Source of the DNA: Acidisoma sp965199065
GTDB taxonomy: Bacteria > Pseudomonadota > Alphaproteobacteria > Acetobacterales > Acetobacteraceae
Reading direction: 5' to 3'
NCBI RefSeq assembly: GCF_965199065.1
Contig: NZ_CBDAQN010000003.1
Span: 2,127,163 to 2,191,162, forward strand
Length of the DNA stretch: 64,000 nucleotides
Within the stretch, counting starts at the first letter, position 1, and every line of letters begins with the position of its first letter. Below, piece by piece: positions 9,432 through 17,336 of this stretch. The position numbers and the translations under genes were made by a program. The notes under the pieces were generated by a model. That model was not told where the DNA came from. It made no database searches and saw nothing but the letters and a program-made list of their open reading frames with translations.

Positions 9432-9710
9432 ATGTCACGCTCCGTTTGGAAAGGCCCGTTTGTAGACGGGTACCTCCTGAACAAGGCCGAGGCCGCACGG
9501 GCCTCGGGCCGCAACGAGATCATCAAGATCTGGTCGCGCAGGTCGACGATTTTGCCGCAGTTCATCGGCCTCACCTTCGGTGTTTACAACGGGCACAAGT
9601 TCCTGCCCGTTCAGGTGAACGAGAACATGGTTGGTCACAAGTTCGGCGAATTCTCGCCGACACGGACCTTCACCGGCCACTCGGCCGACAAGAAGGCGAA
9701 GCGGGGCTGA
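9432..9710 (+). CDS. rpsS: 30S ribosomal protein S19
   Basis: Forms part of the 30S head beside S13. 92 residues, starting MSRSVWKGPFVDGYLL and ending HSADKKAKRG, with the GHKFGEFSPTRTF signature. Only four bases separate it from the rplB stop (TGAGATCATG). I place the start here rather than further upstream because every S19 begins at this point. Confidence 0.97.
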   Translation: MSRSVWKGPFVDGYLLNKAEAARASGRNEIIKIWSRRSTILPQFIGLTFGVYNGHKFLPVQVNENMVGHKFGEFSPTRTFTGHSADKKAKRG

Positions 9711-9714
9711 TCCG

Positions 9715-10143
9715 ATGAGCAAGCCGAAACATCCGCGCAAGCTGGCCGAGACCGAGGCGCAGGCCATGGTCAGCAACATCCGCGTCAGCCCGCGCAAGCT
9801 GAACCTCGTGGCGGGCCTGATCCGCAACAAGCCGGCGTCGCTCGCGGTCGCTCAGCTGACGTTCAGCAAGAAGCGCATCGCGCAGGACGTTCGTAAGGCG
9901 CTGCAGAGCGCGATTGCGAATGCCGAGAACAACCATCAGCTCGATGTCGATCGGCTGGTGGTGACGCGGGCCGAAGTCGGGCGTTCCATCGTCATGCGCC
10001 GCTTCCATGCGCGTGGCCGGGGCCGCGCGTCCCGCATCGAGAAGTGGTTCAGCCACCTCAAGATCGTCGTGGCGGAGCGCGCTCAGGACATCGTCGCCGA
10101 GCACGCGCAGGAAACGCCGAACGCCGAGCAGGAGGCCGTGTAA
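9715..10143 (+). CDS. rplV: 50S ribosomal protein L22
   Basis: L22 lines the exit tunnel. 142 residues, starting at the ATG four bases after the rpsS stop. The VSPRKLNLVAGLIRNK segment and the tunnel loop with MRRFHARGRGRASRIEK are intact. Residues after about 125 form an acidic, Ala/Glu-rich tail (HAQETPNAEQEAV) longer than in most L22 proteins. Confidence 0.97.
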   Translation: MSKPKHPRKLAETEAQAMVSNIRVSPRKLNLVAGLIRNKPASLAVAQLTFSKKRIAQDVRKALQSAIANAENNHQLDVDRLVVTRAEVGRSIVMRRFHARGRGRASRIEKWFSHLKIVVAERAQDIVAEHAQETPNAEQEAV

Positions 10144-10145
10144 TC

Positions 10146-10823
10146 ATGGGTCACAAAGTCAATCCGATCGGCCTTCGCCTCGGGATCAACCGCACCTGGG
10201 AGAGCCGCTGGTTCGCCGGGAAGGACTACGCGAAGCTGCTGCATGAGGATCTCAAGCTGCGCACGCATCTACGCAAGAAGCTCTCCGGTGCGGGCGTTTC
10301 CCGCGTGGTGATCGAGCGTCCTGCGAAGAAGCCGCGCGTGACGATCTATGCCGCCCGCCCTGGCGTGGTGATCGGCAAGAAGGGCCAGGACATCGAGGTT
10401 CTGCGCAAGGATCTGACGGCCATGGCGAAGGCCGAGGTCTCGCTGAACATCATGGAGATCCGCAAGCCGGAAATCGACGCGACGCTCGTCGCCGAGAACA
10501 TCGCTCAGCAGCTCGAGCGTCGGGTGGCTTTCCGTCGCGCCATGAAGCGCGCCGTGCAGTCCGCGATGCGTCTCGGCGCACAGGGCATCCGCATCAATTG
10601 CGGCGGCCGTCTGGGCGGCGCGGAAATCGCGCGGATGGAGTGGTATCGCGAGGGCCGGGTGCCGTTGCACACGCTGCGCGCGGATATCGATTACGGGGTC
10701 GCAACGGCGAAAACGACCTATGGCACCTGCGGCGTGAAGGTCTGGATCTTCAAGGGCGAGATCCTGGCTCACGACCCGATGGCGCAGGACCGCAAGGCCG
10801 CCGAACAGGCGCCGCAGCGGTAA
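10146..10823 (+). CDS. rpsC: 30S ribosomal protein S3
   Basis: S3 helps form the mRNA entry channel and has helicase activity with S4 and S5. 225 residues starting MGHKVNPIGLRLGINR; the KH-domain motif GVVIGKKGQDIE and the C-terminal domain NCGGRLGGAEIARMEWYREGRVPLHTLRADIDYG are present. The start is two bases after the rplV stop (TAATCATG). Confidence 0.98.
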   Translation: MGHKVNPIGLRLGINRTWESRWFAGKDYAKLLHEDLKLRTHLRKKLSGAGVSRVVIERPAKKPRVTIYAARPGVVIGKKGQDIEVLRKDLTAMAKAEVSLNIMEIRKPEIDATLVAENIAQQLERRVAFRRAMKRAVQSAMRLGAQGIRINCGGRLGGAEIARMEWYREGRVPLHTLRADIDYGVATAKTTYGTCGVKVWIFKGEILAHDPMAQDRKAAEQAPQR

Positions 10824-10839
10824 GGATTGGACAGAGACA

Positions 10840-11256
10840 ATGCTTTCACCCAAGCGCACCAAATACCGCAAGGCGCATAAGGGCCGTATCCACGGCCTTG
10901 CCAAGGGTAACACGCAGCTGAACTTCGGCGCCTTCGGCCTCAAGGCCATGGAGCCGGAGCGCATCACCGCGCGTCAGATCGAGTCCGCTCGCCGGGCCAT
11001 CACGCGCCACATGAAGCGCGCCGGCCGCGTGTGGATCCGCATTTTCCCGGATGTTCCGGTGTCGGTGAAGCCGGCCGAAGTCCGCATGGGCTCCGGCAAG
11101 GGCAGCCCCGAGTTCTGGGTGGCTCGGGTGAAGCCAGGCCGCATCATGTTCGAGATCGATGGCGTCTCGACCGAGATCGCGCAGGAAGCGCTGACGCTCG
11201 GCGCCGCCAAGCTGCCGATCAAGACCAAGTTCGTCACCCGAATCGGGGAGGCGTGA
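10840..11256 (+). CDS. rplP: 50S ribosomal protein L16
   Basis: L16 organises the A-site tRNA pocket. 138 residues starting MLSPKRTKYRKAHKGR, with the RAGRVWIRIFPD and MGSGKGSPEFWVARVKPG signatures. Two bases separate it from rpmC. Confidence 0.98.
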   Translation: MLSPKRTKYRKAHKGRIHGLAKGNTQLNFGAFGLKAMEPERITARQIESARRAITRHMKRAGRVWIRIFPDVPVSVKPAEVRMGSGKGSPEFWVARVKPGRIMFEIDGVSTEIAQEALTLGAAKLPIKTKFVTRIGEA

Positions 11257-11258
11257 TC

Positions 11259-11471
11259 ATGGCTGTGAACAAGGCGGCGGATGTGCGGGCGAAGAGCCCG
11301 GACGAGCTGGAGGCCTCGCTGGTCGATCTGCGGCGTGAGCAGTTCAACCTGCGGTTCCAGCGGGCGACAGGCCAGAACGAGAGCGTCGGCCGTGTGCGCG
11401 TGGTGCGTCGCGAGATCGCCCGCGTGAAGACGATTATTGCGGAGCGCGCACGCGCTTCCGCCAAGTCCTGA
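11259..11471 (+). CDS. rpmC: 50S ribosomal protein L29
   Basis: A small helical protein at the tunnel exit, beside L23. 70 residues, with the typical LRREQFNLRFQRATGQ and RRVVRREIARVKTII-type helices. The stop-start junction with rplP is TGATCATG. The start is set by alignment with the family and by this junction. Confidence 0.96.
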   Translation: MAVNKAADVRAKSPDELEASLVDLRREQFNLRFQRATGQNESVGRVRVVRREIARVKTIIAERARASAKS

Positions 11472-11484
11472 GGAGATAAGGGCG

Positions 11485-11820
11485 ATGTCAAGGCGCGTCC
11501 TGTCAGGGCGAGTGGTCAGCGACAAGATGGACAAGACCTGCACGGTTTTGGTCGAACGTCGCGTGATGCACCCCCTCTACAAGAAGTTCATCCGGCGTTC
11601 GAAGAAGTATGCCGCGCACGATGGCGACAACATCTGCAAGACGGGCGACGTGGTGCGGATCGAGGAATGCCCCCCGATCAGCAAGCGCAAGGCGTGGATG
11701 GTGATCGAGCGGAACGGCCAGAACCTGTTCCCGGAGCTTGATGCGACAACTGGCGCCGAGACTGGCTCGCCGGTCGAAACGCCCGTTGCCGAGCCGGCTT
11801 CATCTTCGGCTCAGGTCTAG
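11485..11820 (+). CDS. rpsQ: 30S ribosomal protein S17 with long C-terminal tail
   Basis: S17 binds 16S rRNA early in 30S assembly. The first about 80 residues are a standard S17 (SGRVVSDKMDKTCTVLVERR, then HPLYKKFIRRSKKYAAHD and PPISKRKAWMVIE). About 28 extra residues follow (ATTGAETGSPVETPVAEPAS and on), rich in Thr, Ala, Glu and Ser, giving 111 residues against a usual 78-90. GGAG precedes the start. Confidence 0.97.
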   Translation: MSRRVLSGRVVSDKMDKTCTVLVERRVMHPLYKKFIRRSKKYAAHDGDNICKTGDVVRIEECPPISKRKAWMVIERNGQNLFPELDATTGAETGSPVETPVAEPASSSAQV

Positions 11821-11829
11821 GAGCGTCCA

Positions 11830-12198
11830 ATGATTAGTGCAGAGAGCAATCTCGACGTGGCCGACAATTCCGGTGCTCGTCGCGTTCAGTGCATCAAGGT
11901 GATCGGCGGCTCGAAGCGGAAGACCGCCTCGGTCGGCGATGTCATCGTGGTCGCCGTGAAGGACGCCATTCCCCGTGGGAAGGTCAAGAAGGGCGATGTG
12001 CATCAGGCGGTCATCGTGCGCACCTCGTTCCCGGTGCGCCGGTCCGACGGCAGCGCCATCCGCTTCGACCGCAACGCCGCCGTTCTGATCAACAAGCAGA
12101 ACGAGCCGATCGGCACACGCATCTTCGGGCCCGTCGTGCGCGAGTTGCGCGCCCGCAAGTTCATGAAGATCATCAGCCTCGCGCCGGAGGTCATCTGA
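11830..12198 (+). CDS. rplN: 50S ribosomal protein L14
   Basis: L14 lies at the subunit interface and bridges to 16S rRNA. 122 residues, the standard length, with NSGARRVQCIKV, KGDVHQAVIVRT and GTRIFGPVVRELR motifs. It is followed at TGATCATG by rplX. Confidence 0.98.
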   Translation: MISAESNLDVADNSGARRVQCIKVIGGSKRKTASVGDVIVVAVKDAIPRGKVKKGDVHQAVIVRTSFPVRRSDGSAIRFDRNAAVLINKQNEPIGTRIFGPVVRELRARKFMKIISLAPEVI

Positions 12199-12200
12199 TC

Positions 12201-12521
12201 ATGGCTGCGCGTATTCGTAAGGGCGACCGCGTTGTCGTCATCGCGGGTTCGGACAAGGGCAAGCGGGGCGAGGTTCGCCAGGTTATGCCGAAGCTGAACC
12301 GGGCCGTGGTCGAGGGCGTCGGGATTGCCGTGAAGCACCAGAAGCCGTCGGGCATGGGCCAGCAGGGCGGTTTGATCCGGCAAGAGCGCGCGATCGACCT
12401 GTCCAATCTTATGCTGATCGACCCGAAAAGCGATCAGCCGACCCGGGTGGCGTTCCGGATTCTGGAGAACGGGACGAAAGTCCGCGTTGTCCGGAAGACC
12501 GGCGCTGTCATCGAAAGCTGA
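12201..12521 (+). CDS. rplX: 50S ribosomal protein L24
   Basis: An assembly initiator of the large subunit. 106 residues with the KOW motif near the N-terminus (IRKGDRVVVIAGSDKGKRGEV); the end matches family length. Its start codon is the ATG of the TGATCATG junction. Confidence 0.97.
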   Translation: MAARIRKGDRVVVIAGSDKGKRGEVRQVMPKLNRAVVEGVGIAVKHQKPSGMGQQGGLIRQERAIDLSNLMLIDPKSDQPTRVAFRILENGTKVRVVRKTGAVIES

Positions 12522-12531
12522 GGAGGCAGGG

Positions 12532-13092
12532 GTGAGCGACGACGTGACGGCTAGGCCACGGCTACAGGCGCATTACAACGAGGTTGTGCGCGCCACGCTG
12601 CAGAAGGAGTTCAGCTACACGAACACCATGCAGGTGCCGCGCCTCGAGAAAATCGTGCTGAACATGGGCGTCGGCGAAGCCGCCGCGGACCAGAAGAAGC
12701 TCGATTCGGCGGTTGCCGAAATGATGCTGATCAGCGGCCAGAAGCCGGTGAAGACCGTCGCCAAGAAGGCGATCGCGGGCTTCAAGATCCGCAAGGGTCT
12801 GCCGATCGGTTGCAAGGTCACGCTGCGCTCGGCGCGGATGTATGAGTTTCTCGACCGGCTGGTGACGATCGCGCTGCCGCGCGTGCGGGACTTCCGCGGC
12901 GTGACGGGCAAAGGCTTCGATGGTCGTGGCAATTTCGCCATGGGCGTCAAGGAGCAGATCATTTTCCCGGAAATCATCTACGACAAGGTCGACGCGATCC
13001 GGGGCATGGACATTGTGTTCGTGACCACCGCCAAGACCGATGCGGAAGCGAAGGCCCTTCTCAAGGGCTTCTACATTCCGTTCGCGAACTGA
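12532..13092 (+). CDS. rplE: 50S ribosomal protein L5
   Basis: Binds 5S rRNA and contacts S13. 186 residues from a GTG start preceded by a strong AGGAGGCAGGG; no ATG lies close to the expected start. Conserved segments include RLEKIVLNMGVGEA, KKAIAGFKIRKGLPIGCKVTLR and PEIIYDKVDAIRGMDI. Confidence 0.97.
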   Translation: MSDDVTARPRLQAHYNEVVRATLQKEFSYTNTMQVPRLEKIVLNMGVGEAAADQKKLDSAVAEMMLISGQKPVKTVAKKAIAGFKIRKGLPIGCKVTLRSARMYEFLDRLVTIALPRVRDFRGVTGKGFDGRGNFAMGVKEQIIFPEIIYDKVDAIRGMDIVFVTTAKTDAEAKALLKGFYIPFAN

Positions 13093-13168
13093 GCTTAACT
13101 CGTCGAGATTTGGAAAACCGCGGCATCCACTCTGTGGACGGCCGATAGGTTCCGGAGGGTAAAACAGG

Positions 13169-13474
13169 ATGGCCAAAACTTCCCAGGTCAACCGCAACGC
13201 CAGGCGCATGCAAATGGTGGTGCGCGACAAGGCCAAGCGGACGGCGCTGAAGTCGATCATCAAGGACCGCGAGCTTCCGGTGGAAGATCGGTTCGAGGCT
13301 TCGGTGAAACTGGCTCAGCTCCCGCGGAACGGTTCGCCGACGCGGGTGAAGCTGCGTTGTGAGATTTCCGGCCGGGCACGCGCGAACTACCGGAAGTTCC
13401 GGTTGAGCCGCATCGCGTTGCGCGACCTCGCCAGCTCCGGGCAGATCCCGGGCATGGTCAAGGCGAGCTGGTAG
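13169..13474 (+). CDS. rpsN: 30S ribosomal protein S14 (zinc-independent form)
   Basis: A 101-residue S14 of the long, C-minus type: it has no CxxC pairs. The C-terminal NYRKFRLSRIALRDLASSGQIPGMVKASW pattern is intact in pieces. It is preceded by a 76-base gap, larger than its neighbours' gaps, which contains a small hairpin (TCCAC/GTGGA, 13126-13138), then a good GGAGG ribosome site. Confidence 0.97.
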   Translation: MAKTSQVNRNARRMQMVVRDKAKRTALKSIIKDRELPVEDRFEASVKLAQLPRNGSPTRVKLRCEISGRARANYRKFRLSRIALRDLASSGQIPGMVKASW

Positions 13475-13489
13475 GAAAGGGGATCTTCC

Positions 13490-13888
13490 ATGTCCATGTC
13501 CGATCCCTTGGGGGATATGCTGACCCGCATCCGGAATGCGCAGCGGTCCAACCATACGTCTTGCGTCGCACCCGGCTCGCGCCTGCGCGCCAACGTGCTC
13601 GATGTGCTGAAGCGTGAGGGCTACATCCGCGGTTTCTCGTCCGAGGAATTGCGGCCGGGCGTCTCGCAGCTCCGCATCGAGCTGAAGTACAACGAGGGCC
13701 AGCCGGTCATCAAGGAGATCACGCGCATCTCCCGCCCCGGCCGGCGCGTCTATTCGAAGATCAAGGAGCTGCCGCGGGTCTATAGCGGCCTCGGCGTCTC
13801 GATCCTGTCCACGCCGCGCGGCGTGATGAGCGATCAGGAGGCTCGCGCTGCCAATGTTGGCGGCGAAGTCCTCTGCCGCGTGTTCTGA
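13490..13888 (+). CDS. rpsH: 30S ribosomal protein S8
   Basis: Central-domain assembly protein; in E. coli it also represses its operon. 132 residues starting MSMSDPLGDMLTRIRNAQ, with the C-terminal GVSILSTPRGVMSDQEAR signature and ending GGEVLCRVF. Confidence 0.98.
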   Translation: MSMSDPLGDMLTRIRNAQRSNHTSCVAPGSRLRANVLDVLKREGYIRGFSSEELRPGVSQLRIELKYNEGQPVIKEITRISRPGRRVYSKIKELPRVYSGLGVSILSTPRGVMSDQEARAANVGGEVLCRVF

Positions 13889-13901
13889 GGAGGCTGGGGC
13901 A

Positions 13902-14435
13902 ATGTCACGTGTAGGCAAGTATCCGGTCACGATCCCCGCCGGGGTCGAGGTCGCCATCGCCAACAACATCCTCACCGCTCGCGGCAAGTTAGGGCAGCTG
14001 ACGCTCGCGTTGACCGACCTCGTCGACACGACGGTCGCCGATGGCCGCGTTACGGTCATCCCGAAGTCGAAGGCGACGCCGAGCCGTCAGATGTGGGGCA
14101 CCACGCGCGCCCTCGTCGCGTCGATGGTCCAGGGTGTGTCGATCGGCTTCTCGCGGTCGATGGAAGTGACGGGCACGGGTTATCGCGCTGCGGTGCAGGG
14201 CAAGAACCTCGTCATCAACCTCGGCTATTCGCACGATGTGATCTACCCGATCCCCGAGGGGATCAAGATCACCTGCGAGCGGCCGACCCTGATCAAGGTC
14301 GAGGGTGTCGACAAGCGTCTGGTCGGCCAGGTCGCCGCTGAGATCCGGTCGAAGCGTCCCCCCGAGCCCTACAAGGGCAAGGGCGTGAAATACACCGACG
14401 AGACCATCCGTCGGAAAGAAGGTAAGAAGAAGTGA
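13902..14435 (+). CDS. rplF: 50S ribosomal protein L6
   Basis: L6 sits near the factor-binding centre. 177 residues, starting MSRVGKYPVTIPAGVEV; the C-terminal signature RPPEPYKGKGVKY is present. Its TGA shares one base with the rplR ATG (TGATG). Confidence 0.98.
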   Translation: MSRVGKYPVTIPAGVEVAIANNILTARGKLGQLTLALTDLVDTTVADGRVTVIPKSKATPSRQMWGTTRALVASMVQGVSIGFSRSMEVTGTGYRAAVQGKNLVINLGYSHDVIYPIPEGIKITCERPTLIKVEGVDKRLVGQVAAEIRSKRPPEPYKGKGVKYTDETIRRKEGKKK

Positions 14436-14797
14436 TGAGCGGGAACCAGGATCTCCGGGAGCGCCGGCAAGCGCGTCTGCGCTACCAGCTGCGCCAGAAG
14501 TCCGGTGGCCGGGTGCGGCTGTCGGTGTTCCGGTCGAGCAAGCATATCTACGCTCAGGTCATCGACGATGCGGCTGGCCGCACGGTCGCCGCGGCGTCGA
14601 GCCTCGACAAGTCGCTCAAGACCGACCTTAAGACCGGCGCCGACAAGGATGCCGCATCCGCGGTGGGCAAGCTGGTTGCCGAGCGGGCGCTGGCGGCGGG
14701 CATCAAAGAAGTTGTGTTCGACCGTGGCTCCTATCTTTACCACGGTCGCGTGAAAGCCTTGGCCGAGGCCGCCCGAGAGGGCGGTCTGGCCTTCTAA
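14435..14797 (+). CDS. rplR: 50S ribosomal protein L18
   Basis: Binds 5S rRNA with L5. 120 residues from the ATG at 14435; a GTG one codon upstream could also serve. RLSVFRSSKHIYAQVIDD and the C-terminal FDRGSYLYHGRVKALAEAAREGGL are typical. Coupled to rplF by a one-base overlap. Confidence 0.97.
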   Translation: MSGNQDLRERRQARLRYQLRQKSGGRVRLSVFRSSKHIYAQVIDDAAGRTVAAASSLDKSLKTDLKTGADKDAASAVGKLVAERALAAGIKEVVFDRGSYLYHGRVKALAEAAREGGLAF

Positions 14798-14810
14798 GGG
14801 GAACCAGGCA

Positions 14811-15413
14811 ATGGCACGGGAACCGAGAGAGGGTGGCCGCGGCGGGCGTGAGCGCGAGCGCGAACACAATGACGAGTTCATCGACAAGCTGGTGACCATC
14901 AACCGCGTCGCCAAGGTGGTGAAGGGCGGCCGGCGCTTCGCCTTCGCAGCCCTGGTGGTGGTGGGCGACCAGAAGGGCCGGGTCGGCTTCGGCGCCGGCA
15001 AGGCGCGCGAAGTGCCCGAGGCGATCCGCAAGGCGACCGAGCGGGCCAAGCGCGGCCTGATCCGGGTGCCGATGAAGGAAGGCCGCACGCTGCATCATGA
15101 CAGTCTCGGCCATTACGGCGCGGGTTCGGTCATCCTGCGCGCGGCGCCGGCCGGCACCGGCATCATCGCCGGCGGCCCGATGCGCGCCGTGCTCGAGACG
15201 CTCGGGATCGGCGATGTCGTGGCGAAGTCCATGGGCAGCCGCAACCCGCACAACATGATCAAGGCGACATTCGACGCTCTGCAGAACTGCGCGAGCCCGC
15301 GCTCCGTCGCCGCCCGCAGGGGCAAGAAGGTGTCGGACATCCTGGGCAAGCGCGACGCCGTGGGCGAAGCGCCCGGCGAAGTGGTTGGGGGGGAACTGGC
15401 AGATGCCGGCTGA
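14811..15413 (+). CDS. rpsE: 30S ribosomal protein S5
   Basis: S5 shapes the mRNA entry site and decoding accuracy. 200 residues: an Arg/Glu/Gly-rich N-terminal tail (about 20 aa), the double-stranded RNA-binding domain with VNRVAKVVKGGRRFAFA-like sequence and GVGFGAGKAREV-type loop, and a C-terminal part including GSRNPHNMIKATFDAL. The end overlaps rpmD by 11 bases. Confidence 0.97.
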   Translation: MAREPREGGRGGREREREHNDEFIDKLVTINRVAKVVKGGRRFAFAALVVVGDQKGRVGFGAGKAREVPEAIRKATERAKRGLIRVPMKEGRTLHHDSLGHYGAGSVILRAAPAGTGIIAGGPMRAVLETLGIGDVVAKSMGSRNPHNMIKATFDALQNCASPRSVAARRGKKVSDILGKRDAVGEAPGEVVGGELADAG

Positions 15414-15594
15414 AAACACCGTCACCGTAACGCAGATCGCCTCCGGAAACGGGCAGAAGCCCGGCCAGCAGGCGACGTTGGTCGGGCTCGGCCTGAACAA
15501 GATCGGCCGCGTGCGGACGCTCGAGGACACGCCTTCGGTGCGCGGCATGATCCGGAAGGTCGCTCATCTGATCAAGGTTGAGGAGAAAGCCTGA
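15403..15594 (+). CDS. rpmD: 50S ribosomal protein L30
   Basis: A small large-subunit protein, absent from some bacteria. 63 residues with the family motif GLGLNKIGRVRTLEDTPSVRGMI. It starts inside the rpsE reading frame (11-base overlap), a tight coupling. Confidence 0.95.
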   Translation: MPAENTVTVTQIASGNGQKPGQQATLVGLGLNKIGRVRTLEDTPSVRGMIRKVAHLIKVEEKA

Positions 15595-15621
15595 CGCAGG
15601 TCAGCGCTTGAGGATTGAACC

Positions 15622-16101
15622 ATGAAGCTCAATGAACTGCGCGACAACGCGGGTGCGCGGCCCAAGTCCAAGCGTCTCGGCCGCGGCATCGGCTCCGGCA
15701 AGGGCAAGACGTCCGGTAAGGGCGTGAAGGGCCAGAAGGCGCGTGAGGGCGTGTCGCTGAACGGCTTCGAAGGCGGCCAGCTGCCGATCTATCGTCGTCT
15801 GCCGAAGCGCGGCTTCCGCAACATTTTCCGCAAGGTCTACGCGCCGTTGAACCTCGACGTGCTTGAGAAGGCTGTCGAAGCGGGCAAGCTCGATGCGGCG
15901 CAGACGATCACGGAGGCGAGCCTGAAGGCCGCGGGCCTGATCGGCACCGGCAAGGTCGACGGCGTGCGGCTGCTGGCTCGCGGCGAAGTCACCCGGGCGC
16001 TGACGGTTTCCGTGTCCGGCGCCTCGGTGGCGGCAGTGGCCGCAATCGAGAAGGCTGGCGGTCGTGTGGAACTGATCGGCGCCGCGCCTGCCGCCGCGTA
16101 A
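15622..16101 (+). CDS. rplO: 50S ribosomal protein L15
   Basis: A late-assembly large-subunit protein. 159 residues, starting MKLNELRDNAGARPKSKRLGRG, with the GSGKGKTSGKGVKGQKAREG segment and the FEGGQLPIYRRLPKRGF signature. It is the last gene of the run: an intrinsic terminator follows 20 bases later, instead of the expected secY. Confidence 0.97.
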   Translation: MKLNELRDNAGARPKSKRLGRGIGSGKGKTSGKGVKGQKAREGVSLNGFEGGQLPIYRRLPKRGFRNIFRKVYAPLNLDVLEKAVEAGKLDAAQTITEASLKAAGLIGTGKVDGVRLLARGEVTRALTVSVSGASVAAVAAIEKAGGRVELIGAAPAAA

Positions 16102-16121
16102 CCCTGGGTTCCGGGTGTAAG

Positions 16122-16157
16122 AAAAGGCGGCGCGCCATAGGGTGCGCCGCCTTTTTT
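16122..16157 (+). terminator. Strong intrinsic terminator after rplO
   Basis: GGCGGCGC (16126-16133) pairs with GCGCCGCC (16144-16151) around a 10-base loop, flanked by AAAA on one side and six T on the other. It ends the ribosomal gene run. Confidence 0.92.
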
Positions 16158-16211
16158 CGTTGCGCCTCATACTCCATTGACGGCACCGGCGGCTAGGCGT
16201 CAAACCGCGCC

Positions 16212-17336
16212 ATGCGGCAGGAAAGTGTTGCGCTCACCTCCATCCGTGGCTTCGCCGCCCTCTGGGTCGTCGCCATGCATTTCCAGCTTGGCATGGCGGA
16301 TGTCGGCTATAGCCTATGGCCCGGGCTCGCCCATTACGGCTACGCAGGCGTCGACATCTTCTTCATCCTCAGCGGGTTCATCCTCACCGCCGTCTATCGC
16401 GGCATCGAATGGCGAGGGGTTGGGGCCTTCCTGATCCGCCGGGTCTTCCGGGTCTACCCGATGCATCTGGCCGTGCTGGCGGGAATGCTCGTGGTCTGGA
16501 TCGACGCCTACCTCCGCTTCGGGGTCCATAACGAGGCGCAGCAGCTGCGATGGCTGCCGGTCTGCGCTCTGCTCCTGCAGCCCTTCGTCTATCACCGTCT
16601 GATGTGGAACGCCGTGAGCTGGTCCATCTCCATGGAGCTGGTCTGCTACCTGTTGTTCCCGATCGTCATCATGCGCGTGCGGCACGCGGCGCTCCCGATC
16701 CTCATCGCCATCATCCTCGTCTGTGCCGGTATCGAGCGGCACCTGCAGACGTACGATCTCTATGTCTGGGGAGACGGCGCCATTGCCCGAGGCGTCGTCG
16801 GGTTCGCCCTCGGCATGGCGCTGCGGCTGGCAAGCGAGCGCTGCCCAGTCCCCTCGGCCGCGCTCGCCAGCCTGCTCGAGATCGCCGGGGTTGCCGGCGT
16901 CGTGCTCTCTGCCAGCATCGGGGACGGCACCTTCATCCCGCTGTTCGCGGCGGTGCTCATCCTCGGCCTGTCCTACGAACGCGGCATCGTGGCGTGGGGT
17001 CTCAATGCCCGCTGGTGCCTCTGGCTCGGCAGGATCTCGTTCTCGGTCTATCTTCTCCATGAGGAAGTCATCGGCCTCGTCTGGCCGCACTTCCCGGCGA
17101 GCCGGCTCCCCTTCGGCCACCACCTCAACGGCATTGTCTGGACGCTGATGGTGCTTGTCATCGTGCTCGCGATGGGAACGGTGACCTGGTTCTGCATCGA
17201 GGAGCCGTTCCGTCGCCTCGGTTCCTTGGTGGCGCGGCGTGTGGAGCGCTACGAGCCCACGCAGGCGCCCAACGAGGCGAGGCGGCCAGAGGCGGCTACA
17301 GCAGCGCCGCTGCGGGCAGGGGCTGCCGCTGGCTGA
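16212..17336 (+). CDS. Acyltransferase family 3 (OafA/YrhL-like) membrane protein
   Basis: Predicted inner-membrane O-acyltransferase, 374 residues with about ten hydrophobic spans. The family hallmark is present: SIRGFAALWVVAMHF (10-24, with the conserved Arg and His), then GVDIFFILSGF (46-56). Relatives acetylate surface glycans. There is no polysaccharide locus around it, so the acceptor is unknown. No clear Shine-Dalgarno precedes the ATG. The gene occupies the spot after rplO where secY is normally found. Its last 41 bases overlap the convergent MOSC gene. Confidence 0.85.
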   Translation: MRQESVALTSIRGFAALWVVAMHFQLGMADVGYSLWPGLAHYGYAGVDIFFILSGFILTAVYRGIEWRGVGAFLIRRVFRVYPMHLAVLAGMLVVWIDAYLRFGVHNEAQQLRWLPVCALLLQPFVYHRLMWNAVSWSISMELVCYLLFPIVIMRVRHAALPILIAIILVCAGIERHLQTYDLYVWGDGAIARGVVGFALGMALRLASERCPVPSAALASLLEIAGVAGVVLSASIGDGTFIPLFAAVLILGLSYERGIVAWGLNARWCLWLGRISFSVYLLHEEVIGLVWPHFPASRLPFGHHLNGIVWTLMVLVIVLAMGTVTWFCIEEPFRRLGSLVARRVERYEPTQAPNEARRPEAATAAPLRAGAAAG

